From Mangifera indica (lineage: Eukaryota > Streptophyta > Magnoliopsida > Sapindales > Anacardiaceae): DNA of 64,000 nt. Numbering within the stretch: the stretch's first letter is position 1; the number at the start of each line of letters is the position of its first letter. The notes under the pieces were generated by a model. That model had not been told where the DNA came from and ran no database searches. It saw only the letters and a list, made by a program, of their open reading frames with translations. The DNA lies in the NCBI RefSeq assembly GCF_011075055.1, contig NC_058146.1, positions 7,006,001 through 7,070,000 on the forward strand, written 5' to 3'. Position numbers and translations under genes: made by a program. Positions 1-14,399 of this stretch are shown in pieces.

Positions 1-530
1 TAGAAGAATCTTTTTTGAAGATGAGCGTATTAAAACATTGTATGAGTATACTAACTTCTCCTTCAAAAGTAGGTTGTTTGAGGATCTTGACTCAATTAAT
101 GCTAGATTTAATACAAAACGATGAAGTGGTGGGTATGTTTTGGTTCAAATGCTCTATTGCTTCAAAAGTTGGCATTCAGAGTACTCGGACAACCTAGTTC
201 TCCTCTTGTTATGAAAGAAATTGGTGTATTCATTTCTTCATTCATTCAATTAGAAGGAATGAATTAATTCCAAAACATACGAAAGATTTAGTTTTTGTTC
301 ATAACAATTTTTGTTTGTTATCAAGGGTTAACTCTAAGTATTATGATGGTAAAGAGAACGTGTGGGAAGTTGGTGGAGATGACTTTGGGAGTATGGAAGA
401 TGTGAGAATTCTTCAATTAGCCAACCTCTCATTAGATGAACCAGAATTGGAGTCTGTCTTTTTTGATAAAGATGCTAATAACATAATAGATAAGCAAAAT
501 GATCAAATAGAGAAAATACAATAAATATTT
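1..530 (+). pseudogene. hAT transposase C-terminal (dimerisation domain) fragment
   Basis: The plus-strand frames together give a hAT dimerisation-domain pattern. A tryptophan-rich block around 125-185 (WW-x-FGS, then LAFRVLGQPSS) is followed by an ERNW-like block around 210-250 and a LIPKHTKDLVFVHNN block around 258-315. An acidic tail ends with a stop near 522. Frameshifts and stops separate the blocks, so the gene is dead. Only the 3' end lies in the window, so its left end and terminal inverted repeat are not visible. Confidence 0.75.
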
Positions 531-2002
531 TACTTTTTTAAATTTTTTCCATATATTTTATTTGATGACTTTGATATTGAACCTTGGAAATTATTATTTT
601 GATGAAATAATATAGAGTTCATACATTGGTTTATTTACATTTTGATAAAATATATTAATTTATATACATGTTTATTTTCCATTTTAAAGATGAATATATA
701 AATATTGATTTATTTAATTTATACATAAATGTTTTAAGAACTTGAGTTTGTAATTTATTTTTGGTATGAAATTATTTTTTTATATGTTTTTTAAATTGAT
801 TGGAAAAAATCAATTGTTGTATTTTTTTAATTAAAACACAGGTTACTATATTTTTTATAAAAAAATTATATTTATAAAAAAACCCTATATTTTTTATATT
901 TACACATTTTCCCACTTTCTATTTCTTACTTTTTTGAGAAAATGTATTTTTACGTTTCTGTTTCAATATTTCAACGATTTGACATTTTTTTTCCGGTATT
1001 ACTTAGAGACTTAAATCTAAACTTTTATTTTGAAAAATCTATTATTTTATCAATTTTGCTAACTCTTTTATTTATTAAAAAAGTTAACATTTTGTTAAAT
1101 GAGTTTTATAAGGGTAATGTGTCATAGATATTAAATATCTCTCTCTCTCTTTTTTTTCTTTTTTTTTTAGGATTATAACTACAATTTTGCTTTGAAGAGA
1201 ATTTTTCACTTTTCAAAGTTATTGTCATTTGATTGCTAATCGCTTATCAAGGAATCTAACTTTTGGTTAGGATTTTATTGAGCTGTAAACTTCATATGGG
1301 AGAACCATTTAGTTACTATCTTTTTGTTGTGACATCTGGATGCATTTTGAAGGTTGACAACGTTCAAAAGAAACATAAGGATATAATTATCAACAAATTT
1401 TGGATGCACTAGGCCATGGAGAATATCGATGGAATGAATAATTGCTTTTGTTGAGATAACAATAAGTGAAAATATAAACTTTACTCTTTCAAGAGATATA
1501 ATAATAGAAAAGCAATTGCTTGTAAAATAGTTTAAGGAAGATTGATTTCCCTTTCTTTAATAATTCAATCAACATTCATAATTTAATATGACTATGAGCA
1601 TAAGAATCCTAGTTGGAGTTATTTTAGCTCAAAATATCAATAGCTTATTAAAAGATGTCAGATGATTTTCTGATGGGAAGATTTGTGCTCTTTCACATTC
1701 AAAAAACCCCAACCGGCCTAAATTATGATCATTATAGTGTAACCCAATAATTATATGCCTAGATTTCAAATATATCATGCATAAAGAAATTGAACACTAA
1801 AATTTAATCTGCCTGGTGATCTTTACAACAATATGCACTTGAAAACCTGTTAAGTTTTCAAGATCAGATTTTGTTTCCGAAAAATTACATATTATCTACC
1901 AAACTTTTGGGATTTTTGGTATATTAGGATCAGGAATCTGCAACTTCTAAAGCCTTTTTCCTGAATGAAATATTTCTAGGGTTTTCTTCATCACCATCTT
2001 GC
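531..2002. other. AT-rich intergenic sequence
   Basis: I see no supportable gene here. The left part is very AT-rich, with a short CT run near 1140-1150. The right part, about 1560-2002, lies directly downstream of the kinase gene and probably holds its 3' UTR. The short open frame at 942-1127 is low-complexity and lacks family features. Confidence 0.5.
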
Positions 2003-4877
<2,875 letters not shown>

Positions 4878-5280
4878 CAAAATATGAAAAATTTATTATT
4901 CCATCGGTGAAATATTTAAGAATTTTCAGAGAATATAATTACAGGGAACATTGAGATGCATTCAATACATTTTGTTAAAAACAAACCAAAGCACAAGAGG
5001 AAGAAGAAAACAATAACGGAGGATAATTTATGAAGAAGCAGACGATGGAGGACAACAAAGAGAGAGAGTGAAGGGAAAGGAAATGATGAGATTGTGAAGA
5101 TGAAGAATAAAGAGAGGCTGAGTAGAGATCAAAGAGAAGAGAAGATTAAAGGGATTGAAATTGACATGATGATGAAGATTCAAGAATAATAGAGGAGACG
5201 CCATGTCCAGGTTTTTCAAAGAAAGAGAGAGATTATCGGCAAATATTCCATTATTATTATAGATTATTACCATAATCTAA
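4878..5280 (-). promoter_or_regulatory. Probable 5' leader and proximal promoter of the kinase gene
   Basis: On the minus strand this stretch is rich in CT/TC tracts (about 5040-5240), as is common in plant 5' leaders, and it directly precedes the MGNTCVG start. The frame that stays open at 5028-5273 is compositionally a leader and shows no domain. No convincing TATA box was picked out. Confidence 0.4.
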
Positions 5281-5653
5281 TTAATTATATTTCTTTTACC
5301 TATATTCTTAACAAAATTAATTAATTAATTTAAAAATTTTAATGGAAGCATGGTATGTGCTAATGGATTATAAAAATTTATACTATAATATAATAATAAT
5401 ATTATAGTATAAATTTTTTATGCATATTTATTTATAGAAGCTATTATATGATTTTAAATTAAATAATTAAAAGAAATTGCATATCAATCTGAAGCCTTTA
5501 ATACATTAGATTGTAAAGATACTTAAAATATAGAGTTTGCATATAATCATTATGAAAAATAAGATAAAGGTTAATTTATTAACAATAAGACCCCTAATTT
5601 GGAAATGTTTTTCTACAAAAGAATATAGTTAGTTTTGGGTTGGCAAAAGAAGT

Positions 5654-6047
5654 GTTTTTGAAGCCGGACCGAATTGTTTGGTTTGATTGGTTGAACTGTA
5701 AATTATTCTATATTCCAGTTTGATTTCGTAATTTGATCAAGTCTACATATAAAAATTGATTTATTTAAAATTCGATCAAATTTTGAAAATTTATTGAATT
5801 GAAAAAACTATTTAAAACCAAAAATTTATAATTGGTTTTTTTCTTTATTTATGTAATAAAGTGTCAATTATTTAATTAATATTTGAAATTATGTTTTATA
5901 TATTTCATGTGTTTTATGTTTCAAAAATATGATAAATATTTGATACTATTCAAAAATATATAGTAATTTGATAATAGGTCGAATCAGTTAGTTGTTCAGT
6001 TGAATCAGTCGAAAAACTGGTTTGATGACCAATGTGGTTTTAAAAAC
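5654..6047. mobile_element. Probable MITE-like element
   Basis: The left end GTTTTTGAAGCCGGACCG and the right end, which reads GTTTTTAAAACCACATTGG in reverse complement, form an imperfect terminal inverted repeat about 390 bp apart. The interior is AT-rich with repeated GAATCAGT/GGTTTGAT words. I could not find a clean target duplication, so class and exact ends are uncertain. Confidence 0.4.
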
Positions 6048-6049
6048 AT

Positions 6050-6997
6050 TGGGTAAAAGTATTGATTAATGATTATTAAGAATATGATTAATATTGGATT
6101 AAAACTGAGATGGTAATTCCTTGGTTACATTTTAGCATTCTTATTATTTTTTTTAATGGATGAAAATGGCTTTAGGGTCTACCTATAAATGAGAGTGAGG
6201 CTATTGGCACTTACTGTTTATCTAATGAAACTTCATCCTAGAAATTTATTACAAGTGAACAATCTTTAAAGAGTCTTCAATATTGATAAGTAAAAATTTT
6301 GAACTTATTTTTTCTCTATAGTTTTCTAACATAAAGAAAATTGTATACATATATTACTCATGTATAATAAAGAATATAAAAATTCTAAAAGTTTAATCAG
6401 AAAAAAAAAAGAAAAAATAATGTGATTTATTTTATATAATAATCCATTAGAGAAAACTGAAAATACTTTAATTTTCTATATAGTTCATAAAAGTTAGGGG
6501 TTAATATTTAACCTTATTACAGTCAAAGATGGAGACTTTCAAATAACAATAATTATTCCTACAAAACATAAACCATATTATCCTTTTTTTTTTTTTAAAG
6601 AGAAACCCTATTCAAACTAAATTATTATTTTTAGGATTGAACCAATTACAGATACTATGTTTTATATTATTAGAGAAAACTCTTATATATAGAGCCTACT
6701 CAAATTACCCATTAAGGTCATATCGTTCAAATTTCTATCCATCAACACAAAACAATTCTATGTCATCAATACATTAAAATTAAATATCATTCAACCTCGG
6801 CTAAAAACTAATAAATTCTAAACCCTAATTATAGAGAAGACTTTCCATTCTTTATTCTAGCTAGTTTTATTGAAAGATTTGAAATTTTACGTATAATGTA
6901 GCAATAATACACCTATGATCTTTTATTCTTAATGCATGTAGCATTACTCATAAAATCAACTTATTCTTCTTGGACTCCCATGAATAATTTTTTGGTT
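6050..6997. other. AT-rich intergenic sequence
   Basis: No coding region or named repeat could be supported. The part next to 6998 is downstream of the NHL gene and probably includes its 3' UTR. Confidence 0.4.
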
Positions 6998-7648
6998 TCA
7001 GCTACGGCTTCGCACTTTGCAAAACGAAGGGGTTTGCCTTTTCAGCATTGTTCCAACAGTATGACTGGTGTCAAATCCCACCTTCAAGTTCTCACATGAA
7101 CCTGATATCTTATAATGCATGGCTCTAGATCTCGACCTTTCGTCTGCAAATGTTTTTATTTTTCCATGTATCGTCACATCAAACTCTACGGCTCCGCTTC
7201 CAACCAATTCCTCTTCAACTTCATGAGCAGACGGCCTGGAAATTGTTGCCGATGAGTGATTGAATCCTGCGGCCAACAAATTCTCCTCACCCGCCGCTTG
7301 CTCAAAACAACTGATGATCATCCCACCTGATATAAATTCTTTTCTGTAGGAGACATGAACTTCAAAACTCGAATACGAGATTATGTAATCTTTGTAAGGG
7401 TTTTTAATGGACAAAATGATATTCCAGTCACCAGATAACTTAGACTCTGAAACGGAAACTGAAAAGTTATTGACGGAGAGTGAGTTCACCTGGATTTGAG
7501 GACGACTGTTGGAAACTCCTAAGAAAGTTAGTAAAAAGAAACCACTGTAGACTGCAGCAACGAAGAAAACAGGGATGCAGTCCTCCCTGAAAGTTTCATC
7601 ATTCCCTGGATCAACATTCTTCTCAGGGTCCATTGAACTGCTCTTCAT
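6998..7648 (-). CDS. NDR1/HIN1-like protein (LEA_2 domain), paralogue 1
   Basis: A single-exon gene of 216 residues. The frame is open upstream from a TTG, but the first ATG is at 7648 (a second in-frame ATG is at 7633). A short charged N-terminus is followed by one membrane helix (about residues 24-45) and then an extracytoplasmic LEA_2-type beta domain with the family hallmark NPYKDYIISY, a YRKEFISGG segment and a C-terminal F/Y-D-V-T strand. This is the architecture of plant NHL proteins, plasma-membrane proteins linked to pathogen and abiotic stress responses. It resembles the divergently oriented gene at 9998-10651 throughout (for example NNFSV, GDWNIILS against GNWDIILS, and YRKEFISG against YRREFISG), so the two are an old inverted local duplication. 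Function is inferred from family only. Confidence 0.8.
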   Translation of the reverse strand: MKSSSMDPEKNVDPGNDETFREDCIPVFFVAAVYSGFFLLTFLGVSNSRPQIQVNSLSVNNFSVSVSESKLSGDWNIILSIKNPYKDYIISYSSFEVHVSYRKEFISGGMIISCFEQAAGEENLLAAGFNHSSATISRPSAHEVEEELVGSGAVEFDVTIHGKIKTFADERSRSRAMHYKISGSCENLKVGFDTSHTVGTMLKRQTPSFCKVRSRS

Positions 7649-7688
7649 ATAAACATTCTTATTGTTGAAGAAGGACAAACAAATTGAT

Positions 7689-7697
7689 TATATACGG
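7689..7697 (-). promoter_or_regulatory. Possible TATA box of NHL paralogue 1
   Basis: A TATATAAT-type sequence on the minus strand lies about 40 bp upstream of the chosen ATG. The spacing fits a very short leader. AT-rich context makes chance occurrence possible. Confidence 0.35.
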
Positions 7698-8195
7698 AGG
7701 AGAAAATGAAGAAGAAGAAGGGAATAGGTTATGTTAAGTTTTTGAATATAAGAACAATTATGAAACATAAAATAAGCATAATGAATTCATCTCAGTCAAA
7801 TTAGGGTTAAAGGGATCATAGTATCCCATTGAAGTAGTAACTAACTAATACAAAATCTTTCAAGAAAAAAGATAAAATGGATGAGATATAGTTTTGTATA
7901 TGCATCAGGATCCTCTCGATTTTACCTAGATTTTTTACATTCTTTTGATATTTAAAATATAGCATTCACACAGATAATATTGCTTATTTTTATTTTTTAT
8001 TTAAACCCATATATTATCAACAAAATTATAAAAAACAAATATTCACTATTCAGCCAATATATTTATTTATTTGCCCTTATATAATGAATAATGAATATTC
8101 TATTGAAAAGAGTATTATTTGTAGATTCAGTAATACAATTTTGTTTAACCATTTTGCACAGTACCCACCGTGTTTAATTCACTGAAAATAAAATT

Positions 8196-8532
8196 AGAGG
8201 TGTGCATAATTCAGTTCAAACTATAAAACTAGATTAAACTGTTTAAAAATTATAGTTTGATTTGAAAAAATTTCAAACTGTTTTTTTAGTTTGGGTTGTG
8301 GTTTGGATGATTTTAAAACCAAACCAAACTGTAAACTATAGTTTTTTATTTCATATAAATAATATGCACAAAAAATGATATGTTACCCTATGATTGAAAT
8401 TTTTTAAATTAGAGATAAAACAATACCTAATCACTTGGTGATATGACATTATTTGTGTATAAAGTATTCACATAATTTTTCAATAAACACTTAAGTGTAC
8501 AACTTATTTTTTTCATATTTATTTTGTCTTCG

Positions 8533-8620
<88 letters not shown>

Positions 8621-8820
8621 TGTTTATATTATATTTAAAAAATCACTATAATTTTATTAATTTTATTAAATAATATATATTTAGAAGTAAATAATGCGTA
8701 ATCTAAACCGAACCAAATCATATTTTTTCAATTAACTTAGTTTGTAAATTTTTCAAATTATTTTTTTAACTTGATTTGAAAAAACTCTAAAACTATATTA
8801 AACTAAACTGTATCCGCCCT
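8196..8820. mobile_element. Probable hAT-like MITE with internal microsatellites
   Basis: The left end AGAGGTGTGCATAATTCAG and a right end reading AAGGGCGGATACAGTTTAG in reverse complement resemble the GGTGTGCA-type termini common in plant hAT MITEs. Flanks ATAAAATT and ATAAAATA could be an 8-bp target duplication with one mismatch. Inside are repeated AAACTAAACT/TTTGAAAAA words and a compound TC/TA/CA microsatellite. Confidence 0.45.
8537..8620. repeat. Compound microsatellite (TC)n-(TA)n-(CA)n
   Basis: A TC run from about 8537 to 8578 passes directly into a TA run to about 8609 and a short CA run. The open frame across it, which reads as repeated YI and RE residues, is an artefact. Confidence 0.95.
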
Positions 8821-9924
8821 TATATAAAATAGCATGCACTAACTTTTTATTCGCCACAACGGCACAACAGTTATAATATCAAAATTAATTCAGACGGCAT
8901 TCTTGCTATTATTAATGAAAATATCCAATAAAGAGAGAACATCGCCAAAAATCCGTTAATTTTATTTATTTTATTGCTCACTGTAATCGCAATTAATTCT
9001 TCTGTGTTAACAACATTATTAACAATGATAGAACACGCATTTTCCATTACAAAGATAATAGAAACAAAACTTCCCAACAAGTTGGAAGATAAATTTTTTA
9101 ATGATAGTCAACAGTACATACCACAGAGGACATTGTTGTAAAGTTCATATGAAGTCCATCATTGATGATTTCAACTCTCTAAAGTCAAGCCGGATATGCA
9201 CGTGAGAAGAATTGATTACTTTATGTCTAATTTAAAATTATTTAATTATATAATAATATATCATTATTTATATACAAAATTGTACATATAGTATAACTCC
9301 AAAGTGAAATATATTGCAGTTAACATGCTACTTCTATTTGTAAGATCTTATATCTAAGTAAATTTCTTATCCTTCATTTATTTTTGAAAAGATTTAGCAA
9401 GATATTGAATATAGTTGTCCACTTTTTATTCTTCAATATTGAATCTGAACATAAATACTATTACATACAGAGACTCTTCATACAAACTTATTTTTATATT
9501 ATAAAACATAATTTTGTAAGGAATATATGCTTAATTAGTTCGTATATATAAAATTAATGTTAAAATTATTTGAGCTTAACTCTATTTTTTTTATCACTCT
9601 AATGCGAAACACACTAAATTGAGATTCTAAATTTGTGTCTATGTATAACAATTGATTTGACAAGAATTTGGAAGATTAGGGTTTTTCATATATAACTGGT
9701 TTGTTTTTGTAGTCCCCTCCATGTATATAACTAATTTGTTTGTCTTTCATTATGGGCTTCAATGGATCCTAAGAAAAATAGTTTGATAAATAAATTATCT
9801 AATTTTTTATTTATAATAATAATAATATCTCTTAGTGGACATTATTAATTAAAAAATTTTTGAGGACATTAAATATCAGTAAATATCGTTTCAGTTTTTC
9901 TGCAATATCTCTATTCAACGGGCG
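8821..9924. other. Intergenic sequence between the divergent NHL genes
   Basis: AT-rich sequence with no supportable gene. It should contain the promoter of the gene starting at 9998. Around 9755-9780 the words GGCTTCAATGGATCCTAAG resemble the N-terminal coding sequence of the neighbouring NHL paralogue, so this may be a decayed earlier start or exon. Confidence 0.4.
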
Positions 9925-10038
9925 CTTCAACAGATCCAGAAGAAGAATATCAATATTTACTATACATGCTTTAACAGAACTTGAGAAAAATATTAATATG
10001 GTGGCTTCAACAGATCTTGAGAAGAATATTAAAAAAGT
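9925..10038 (+). repeat. Short degenerate tandem repeat at the NHL paralogue 2 start
   Basis: Three imperfect copies of a unit of about 35-43 bp, each beginning GCTT(C/T)AACAGA and continuing into GA(A)AA(A/G)AATAT, start near 9926, 9968 and 10003. The chosen ATG (9998) lies within this repeat, so the N-terminus of the protein may have been reshaped by it. Confidence 0.55.
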
Positions 10039-10651
10039 TCCTTCAAGAAATTTTGATGAAGCCGACTTGAGCTTGCCATTTGAACTGTGTATCCCTATTC
10101 TCTTCATATGTCTAGGGGTGCTTTTTCTTTTATCATTTTTCGCAGCCAGCTTCGATGAACATCCTGAGATTCAGGTGTACTCTCTATTCGTTGATAACTT
10201 TTCTGTTAACAGTTCAAAGTCTGAGTTAACTGGCAATTGGGATATCATTTTGTCCGTAGAAAACCCTTACAAGAACAAAATAATCAGGTATGAGAAGTTC
10301 GATGTTGTTGTAGGGTACAGGAGAGAGTTTATATCAGGTGCAGTGATCAAACCTTTTGCGCAAAGAAAAGGTGAATTAAATTTGGTGAAAGCACACATCG
10401 GCGTCTCATCGGCACCGGTTTCCGACTATATTGCCGGGGGAGTTGAAGGCGATTTGAATGGAAACGTCGTGAAATTTGATGTGACGATAGATACAAGAGT
10501 GAATATAGATGTGACAGCAATCGATAAGGGAACACCTTATGATATAACAGGTTTGTGCGAGGATTTGAAGGTGGCATTTGATTCCAATGCCACCTTTGGA
10601 ACAATGCTGCTAAGCCCATTTCCTTGCAAAATGCAAACCCGAAAACGTTAA
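9998..10651 (+). CDS. NDR1/HIN1-like protein (LEA_2 domain), paralogue 2
   Basis: A single-exon gene of 217 residues from ATG 9998. The frame is open further upstream to a TTG at 9860, but 9998 gives an N-terminus like that of the paralogue at 6998-7648. It has a charged N-terminus, one membrane helix (about residues 31-50) and then the LEA_2 domain with SVENPYKNKIIRYEKFDV and GYRREFISGAV. A typical NHL C-terminal half follows (KFDVTIDTRV, YDITGLCEDLKVAFD). It is likely a plasma-membrane protein with the domain outside the cytoplasm. Defence or stress function is family inference. It lies head-to-head with paralogue 1 with about 2.3 kb between the starts. Confidence 0.8.
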   Translation: MVASTDLEKNIKKVPSRNFDEADLSLPFELCIPILFICLGVLFLLSFFAASFDEHPEIQVYSLFVDNFSVNSSKSELTGNWDIILSVENPYKNKIIRYEKFDVVVGYRREFISGAVIKPFAQRKGELNLVKAHIGVSSAPVSDYIAGGVEGDLNGNVVKFDVTIDTRVNIDVTAIDKGTPYDITGLCEDLKVAFDSNATFGTMLLSPFPCKMQTRKR

Positions 10652-10998
10652 CAGAAAATCTTGGGTCTAGCTAGTCATTTTTGTTTTTCTTTTTGTTTGT
10701 TTTACCCAGTTTGTGCCAAAATTTAACTTCTCAAAATGGAATCTTCAATTGCAGAAAATTGAATATTTGTCAGAAAAGTGCTTGAAATAAAAATGTAATT
10801 GCTTATATTCAAATTCATTGTATATATTTTCAGTGAATAGGAAATTTGTTTTTCTTTCCTTAAATTCTTATTATACAGATTATTTGTATACATGATTATG
10901 AGTGCCATTAACAAGTAATTAGGTAAACTATGATTTCATGCAAACATGTAACAGAAAATATAGTAGACAACAAAGTAAATGATGCAAATCATTTTTTA

Positions 10999-11420
10999 CC
11001 TGGGTTAGATTCGAAACGAGTTTATTCAAGTTTGATATGAGCTTTGCTCAAACAAACCTAAACCCGAGCTTAATATATATGAACTCGATTTTGGATCTGA
11101 ACTAAAATATTTTTGAAAATCGATCATGAGCCTGAGCTTGAGCTTTAATATATTTAAAAAAAATTTAAACAACGTCGCACAAGTTATAAGGAAACCAAAT
11201 TTGAACGAATGAGATTAGTGAGCCTGAGTCAAGTTCGGCTTGTCTACACAAACTCAAGCCGAATACGAAATCCCGATCTATGAAACAAGTCGAACAAGAA
11301 CTGTATTGAGCTCAAGCTCAACGAGCCTGAATCCAAGCATGAGCTAAACCCTCTTAAAAAGAACCTAAAAACAAGCTTCACTTTGTTCAGGCTATGTTCA
11401 ACTTGAATCCAGCCTACCTA
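10999..11420. mobile_element. Degenerate GAGCTCGAG-rich MITE-like element
   Basis: The left end TGGGTTAGATTCGAAACGAG and right end TTGAATCCAGCCTA match the terminal inverted repeats of the hAT MITEs at 17240, 31138 and 44221. The interior has the same GAGCTTGAGCT/CAAGCTCAA words and a decayed ACAACGTCG core. No target duplication was seen, so this is an old or fragmentary copy. Confidence 0.5.
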
Positions 11421-13100
11421 TTTCAGCTATAGTTATGGCCTACATTTATGGGATACAAATTCAAATCCATTATAACAAAAAATAAAATGTCAAATATTTT
11501 AAAAGATCAACTCAAATACTCCGGTTATAAAACTCACATAATTGAAACTTAAACCTTAACAACATAAGTTAATACATATTTGAATTAGAAATGAGTATCC
11601 CACTCATTTTTCGAAGCTTCTTTAGAAAGAGAAGTTCATAATCTTGTTGAACGTGAGAGCTAAAATCTCTTCTGCTTTGAGAGATTAAAATCTCTTTATT
11701 CTCAGGTCACAGTCAGTTTTTAAGATCTGTGGAAAGATGATTACCTGCCAATTGAACTTAAAAGAGAAATTAATAAACAAAAATGAAAGCTGCAATAAAA
11801 ATTAAGAACTCGAAGAACCAAAATATATTTGAGAGAGAAAGCAAATATTTAGGTTACAAAATGATGAAGAAAGAACTAGCCCAAATGCACTTGATTGTAG
11901 AGACTTGTAATGTTATCTGTAACAAAATTCACAAAAGTACAAAACTCATAAGGTGTTAATTGTAACTATTAATGTTATGTGTCATAAAAACTAATATATC
12001 AGAAAAGTAATAATAAAATGTCTTCTATGTGCACACAACATTATTATCATCTATTATAAAGTTTGTGATCACAATTGTCTATGGTTTGGTAAAAATATCT
12101 AAAATCCCCTCATTTGGCAAAACGATAAACAAAGCCAATATAAAGCAGCAACAATCAGATCATTGTTGACTAAATATTAAAACAATATCTTTTAATTCTG
12201 CACTTCGCTCAAGCATATTAATTACAACAAATATTATATCAAAATATTTAAGTTTCAAGGAAAAGCAAGTCTTTATTCTACAAGGCATAGGAGTACCAAA
12301 TAAAAATACCACCATGCAAATCGAAGTTCCAGGTATCTAAATGATGTAAGTCTGTATTATCAAAATTAGAGCAAGTAATCAATTACAATAATGTAAAATA
12401 ATATAATATAAGAACCATTCATATACAGAGTCATATGAAAATGCAAAACATTCTGTATTTTTTAATAAGCATCAAATCAAGGTAAATCTTTAAATTTATA
12501 TAAACATATTTTTGAATTCTATTGACCTCAAACTTGCCCTAATTTCATTCTTAAGAAATTTGAACTCATCATTATCATAGGTTAATTGAATTAAAACATA
12601 TATGACTCTATTGGTGATTTGATAAAAGATTTTAACTGGATTTTTGAATTGCAGAGGCTTGAATGTGGAAGAAGACTTGATTTTTCTTTCTTCTCCTGTA
12701 TACGTTAATTGTGAACGTAACTAATTGTAAGCTATATTTTTTAAAATTGTATGATGGACAATGAGAAAACCAATCTTATATAGTATTTAGAAAAACATCA
12801 ATTACACCCTTATAAAAGCGTACTATACTATATAAACTCTTTTATATTGAGTAATAATACTTTAAGGCATAATTTATTATTAAATTTATACTTTATATTA
12901 ATTAAATATGAATCATACTAATAAAAATATTCTTACATATGATACATTCAAATAGTTAAGCAAAAAAAAAAAAAACCTTTAAACTTTGGAGTGTTCTGAT
13001 TAATTCCTATAGAAAAAAAACTATAACTCCCGACTCACTTCCCCTGAAACTCTACTTTGCTTAATTTGGTTGATGTTGCCTTCTCCGCCTCTTTGGCAGA
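11421..13100. other. AT-rich intergenic sequence
   Basis: I found nothing supportable here: no long frame, and no clear repeat ends. A short A run lies near 12963-12975. Confidence 0.4.
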
Positions 13101-13109
13101 CAGTTTGCC

Positions 13110-13430
13110 CAAGCTTACTTGTTTATGTTTGATCGACGAATGGGAGCAGAACTAAAAGTAGTGTTTTTAGAGTAAAGATGCCTAGTTGTTGTAGTCTTAT
13201 ACCTCTTTCCGAAGATCCTTGGAGTGGTGTTGGCAACAACTTCTCTGAGCACAACAGCCCCTTTAGAAGAAGACTGAGAATCACTATTTTTTTCTTCTTC
13301 AACCTTTCTTTTTGAAGTGTCTCATGGATTCTCTTGTTCTTTTTCTGTGTTATCTTTTTCTTTGTTAATTTCTTCTTATTTTTAAGCAAAGACCATTTCA
13401 TCTACCAAAGGACTAAGATCTTTCTGTACA
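13110..13430 (-). pseudogene. Possible fragment of a basic, Lys/Arg-rich protein gene
   Basis: One minus-strand frame reads through about 300 bp as a lysine/glutamate-rich stretch followed by a serine-rich basic block (KGAVVLREVV, then IFGKRY and LYSKNTTFSSAPI). It has better codon character than its surroundings, yet it is interrupted by a stop and has no visible start or splice context. I do not recognise the protein. It could be a relic exon or captured gene piece. Confidence 0.25.
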
Positions 13431-14008
13431 AGTACAACTATTTTTTGTATTATGGCACTTCTCAATTGTTGTCACAACAGACCAAATGTTATTCAACTTT
13501 TCACGCAGTTTGTTTTGCCATGAATTTGGTTTAAAAACAAATTCTTGATCAGTTGAGGACTAATTTGGTTTGGGAAGATGTGGTGCAAAAGAGAATTGGA
13601 GGATTTATTTGTCTATAACTTTTATTTTTAAATTAAATTCATTTGGGAAAGATTTCGTATGGTTAGAAGCAATTATACGGCGTATCAAACAAGAAAAAGG
13701 AAATATCTAGGACTTTGTCTTTTTTAAGCCTTCGGTCTCCATTTATTCATAAATCAAGGAGCTCCATTCTTTTTCCGCTACCCGTAGCATAAAAATTTGA
13801 CCTCAAGTACGGCTAGATGTTCTCTTATAACAATAAGATAGAAAGGGAAACATATTCCCTAACAATAAACTGTCTAGACATGTGGTTACTGATTTCTCCT
13901 ATATTATTGCTAAGATTAGCATAAAAACCTTTCACTAATGTTTGAGACTGAATCATGAAATTCTTGATGGAGTTGGTCCACTCTTGTGAACCCAACCATG
14001 GTCATAAT

Positions 14009-14160
14009 GTGCACGCACGCACACACACGCTTCTTTGAGCATAATCTTGGATGCATATCCAATATTGTTCCACAATGAATCTCACATACACGCACACACA
14101 TGTGCACACTTCTTTAAGTATAATCTTGGACAGAGATATAATATTATTCCACAATGAATC
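14009..14160. repeat. Tandem duplication of a CA-rich unit of about 79 bp
   Basis: Two imperfect copies of a unit made of a GCACACACACG tract, CTTCTTT(G/A)AG(C/T)ATAATCTTGG and TTCCACAATGAATC, offset by about 79 bp. Confidence 0.75.
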
Positions 14161-14399
14161 CATGATATGAATATTTCTTCATTAATGATATATAAAATTT
14201 GTTTTATATATTCTTAATTGGCATAATAATTATGTTAGTGTGACAACAAAAGCAAGATGTGTGTTGAGAAACCCCTATTTGAAGGTAATTTTTTTTTAAT
14301 ATATAAATCGGTTCTTTGTTTTATAGTTACAGAAAGCTTAGGTACTACAGATTGATGATCTCTGTGTTCCACCGTGAAATTAATTAACCTCCAAACCAT

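Noticed and set aside
5028..5273. 81-codon frame upstream of the kinase
   Set aside because: A CT-rich leader-like sequence without domain or homologue that I recognise; more likely 5' UTR.
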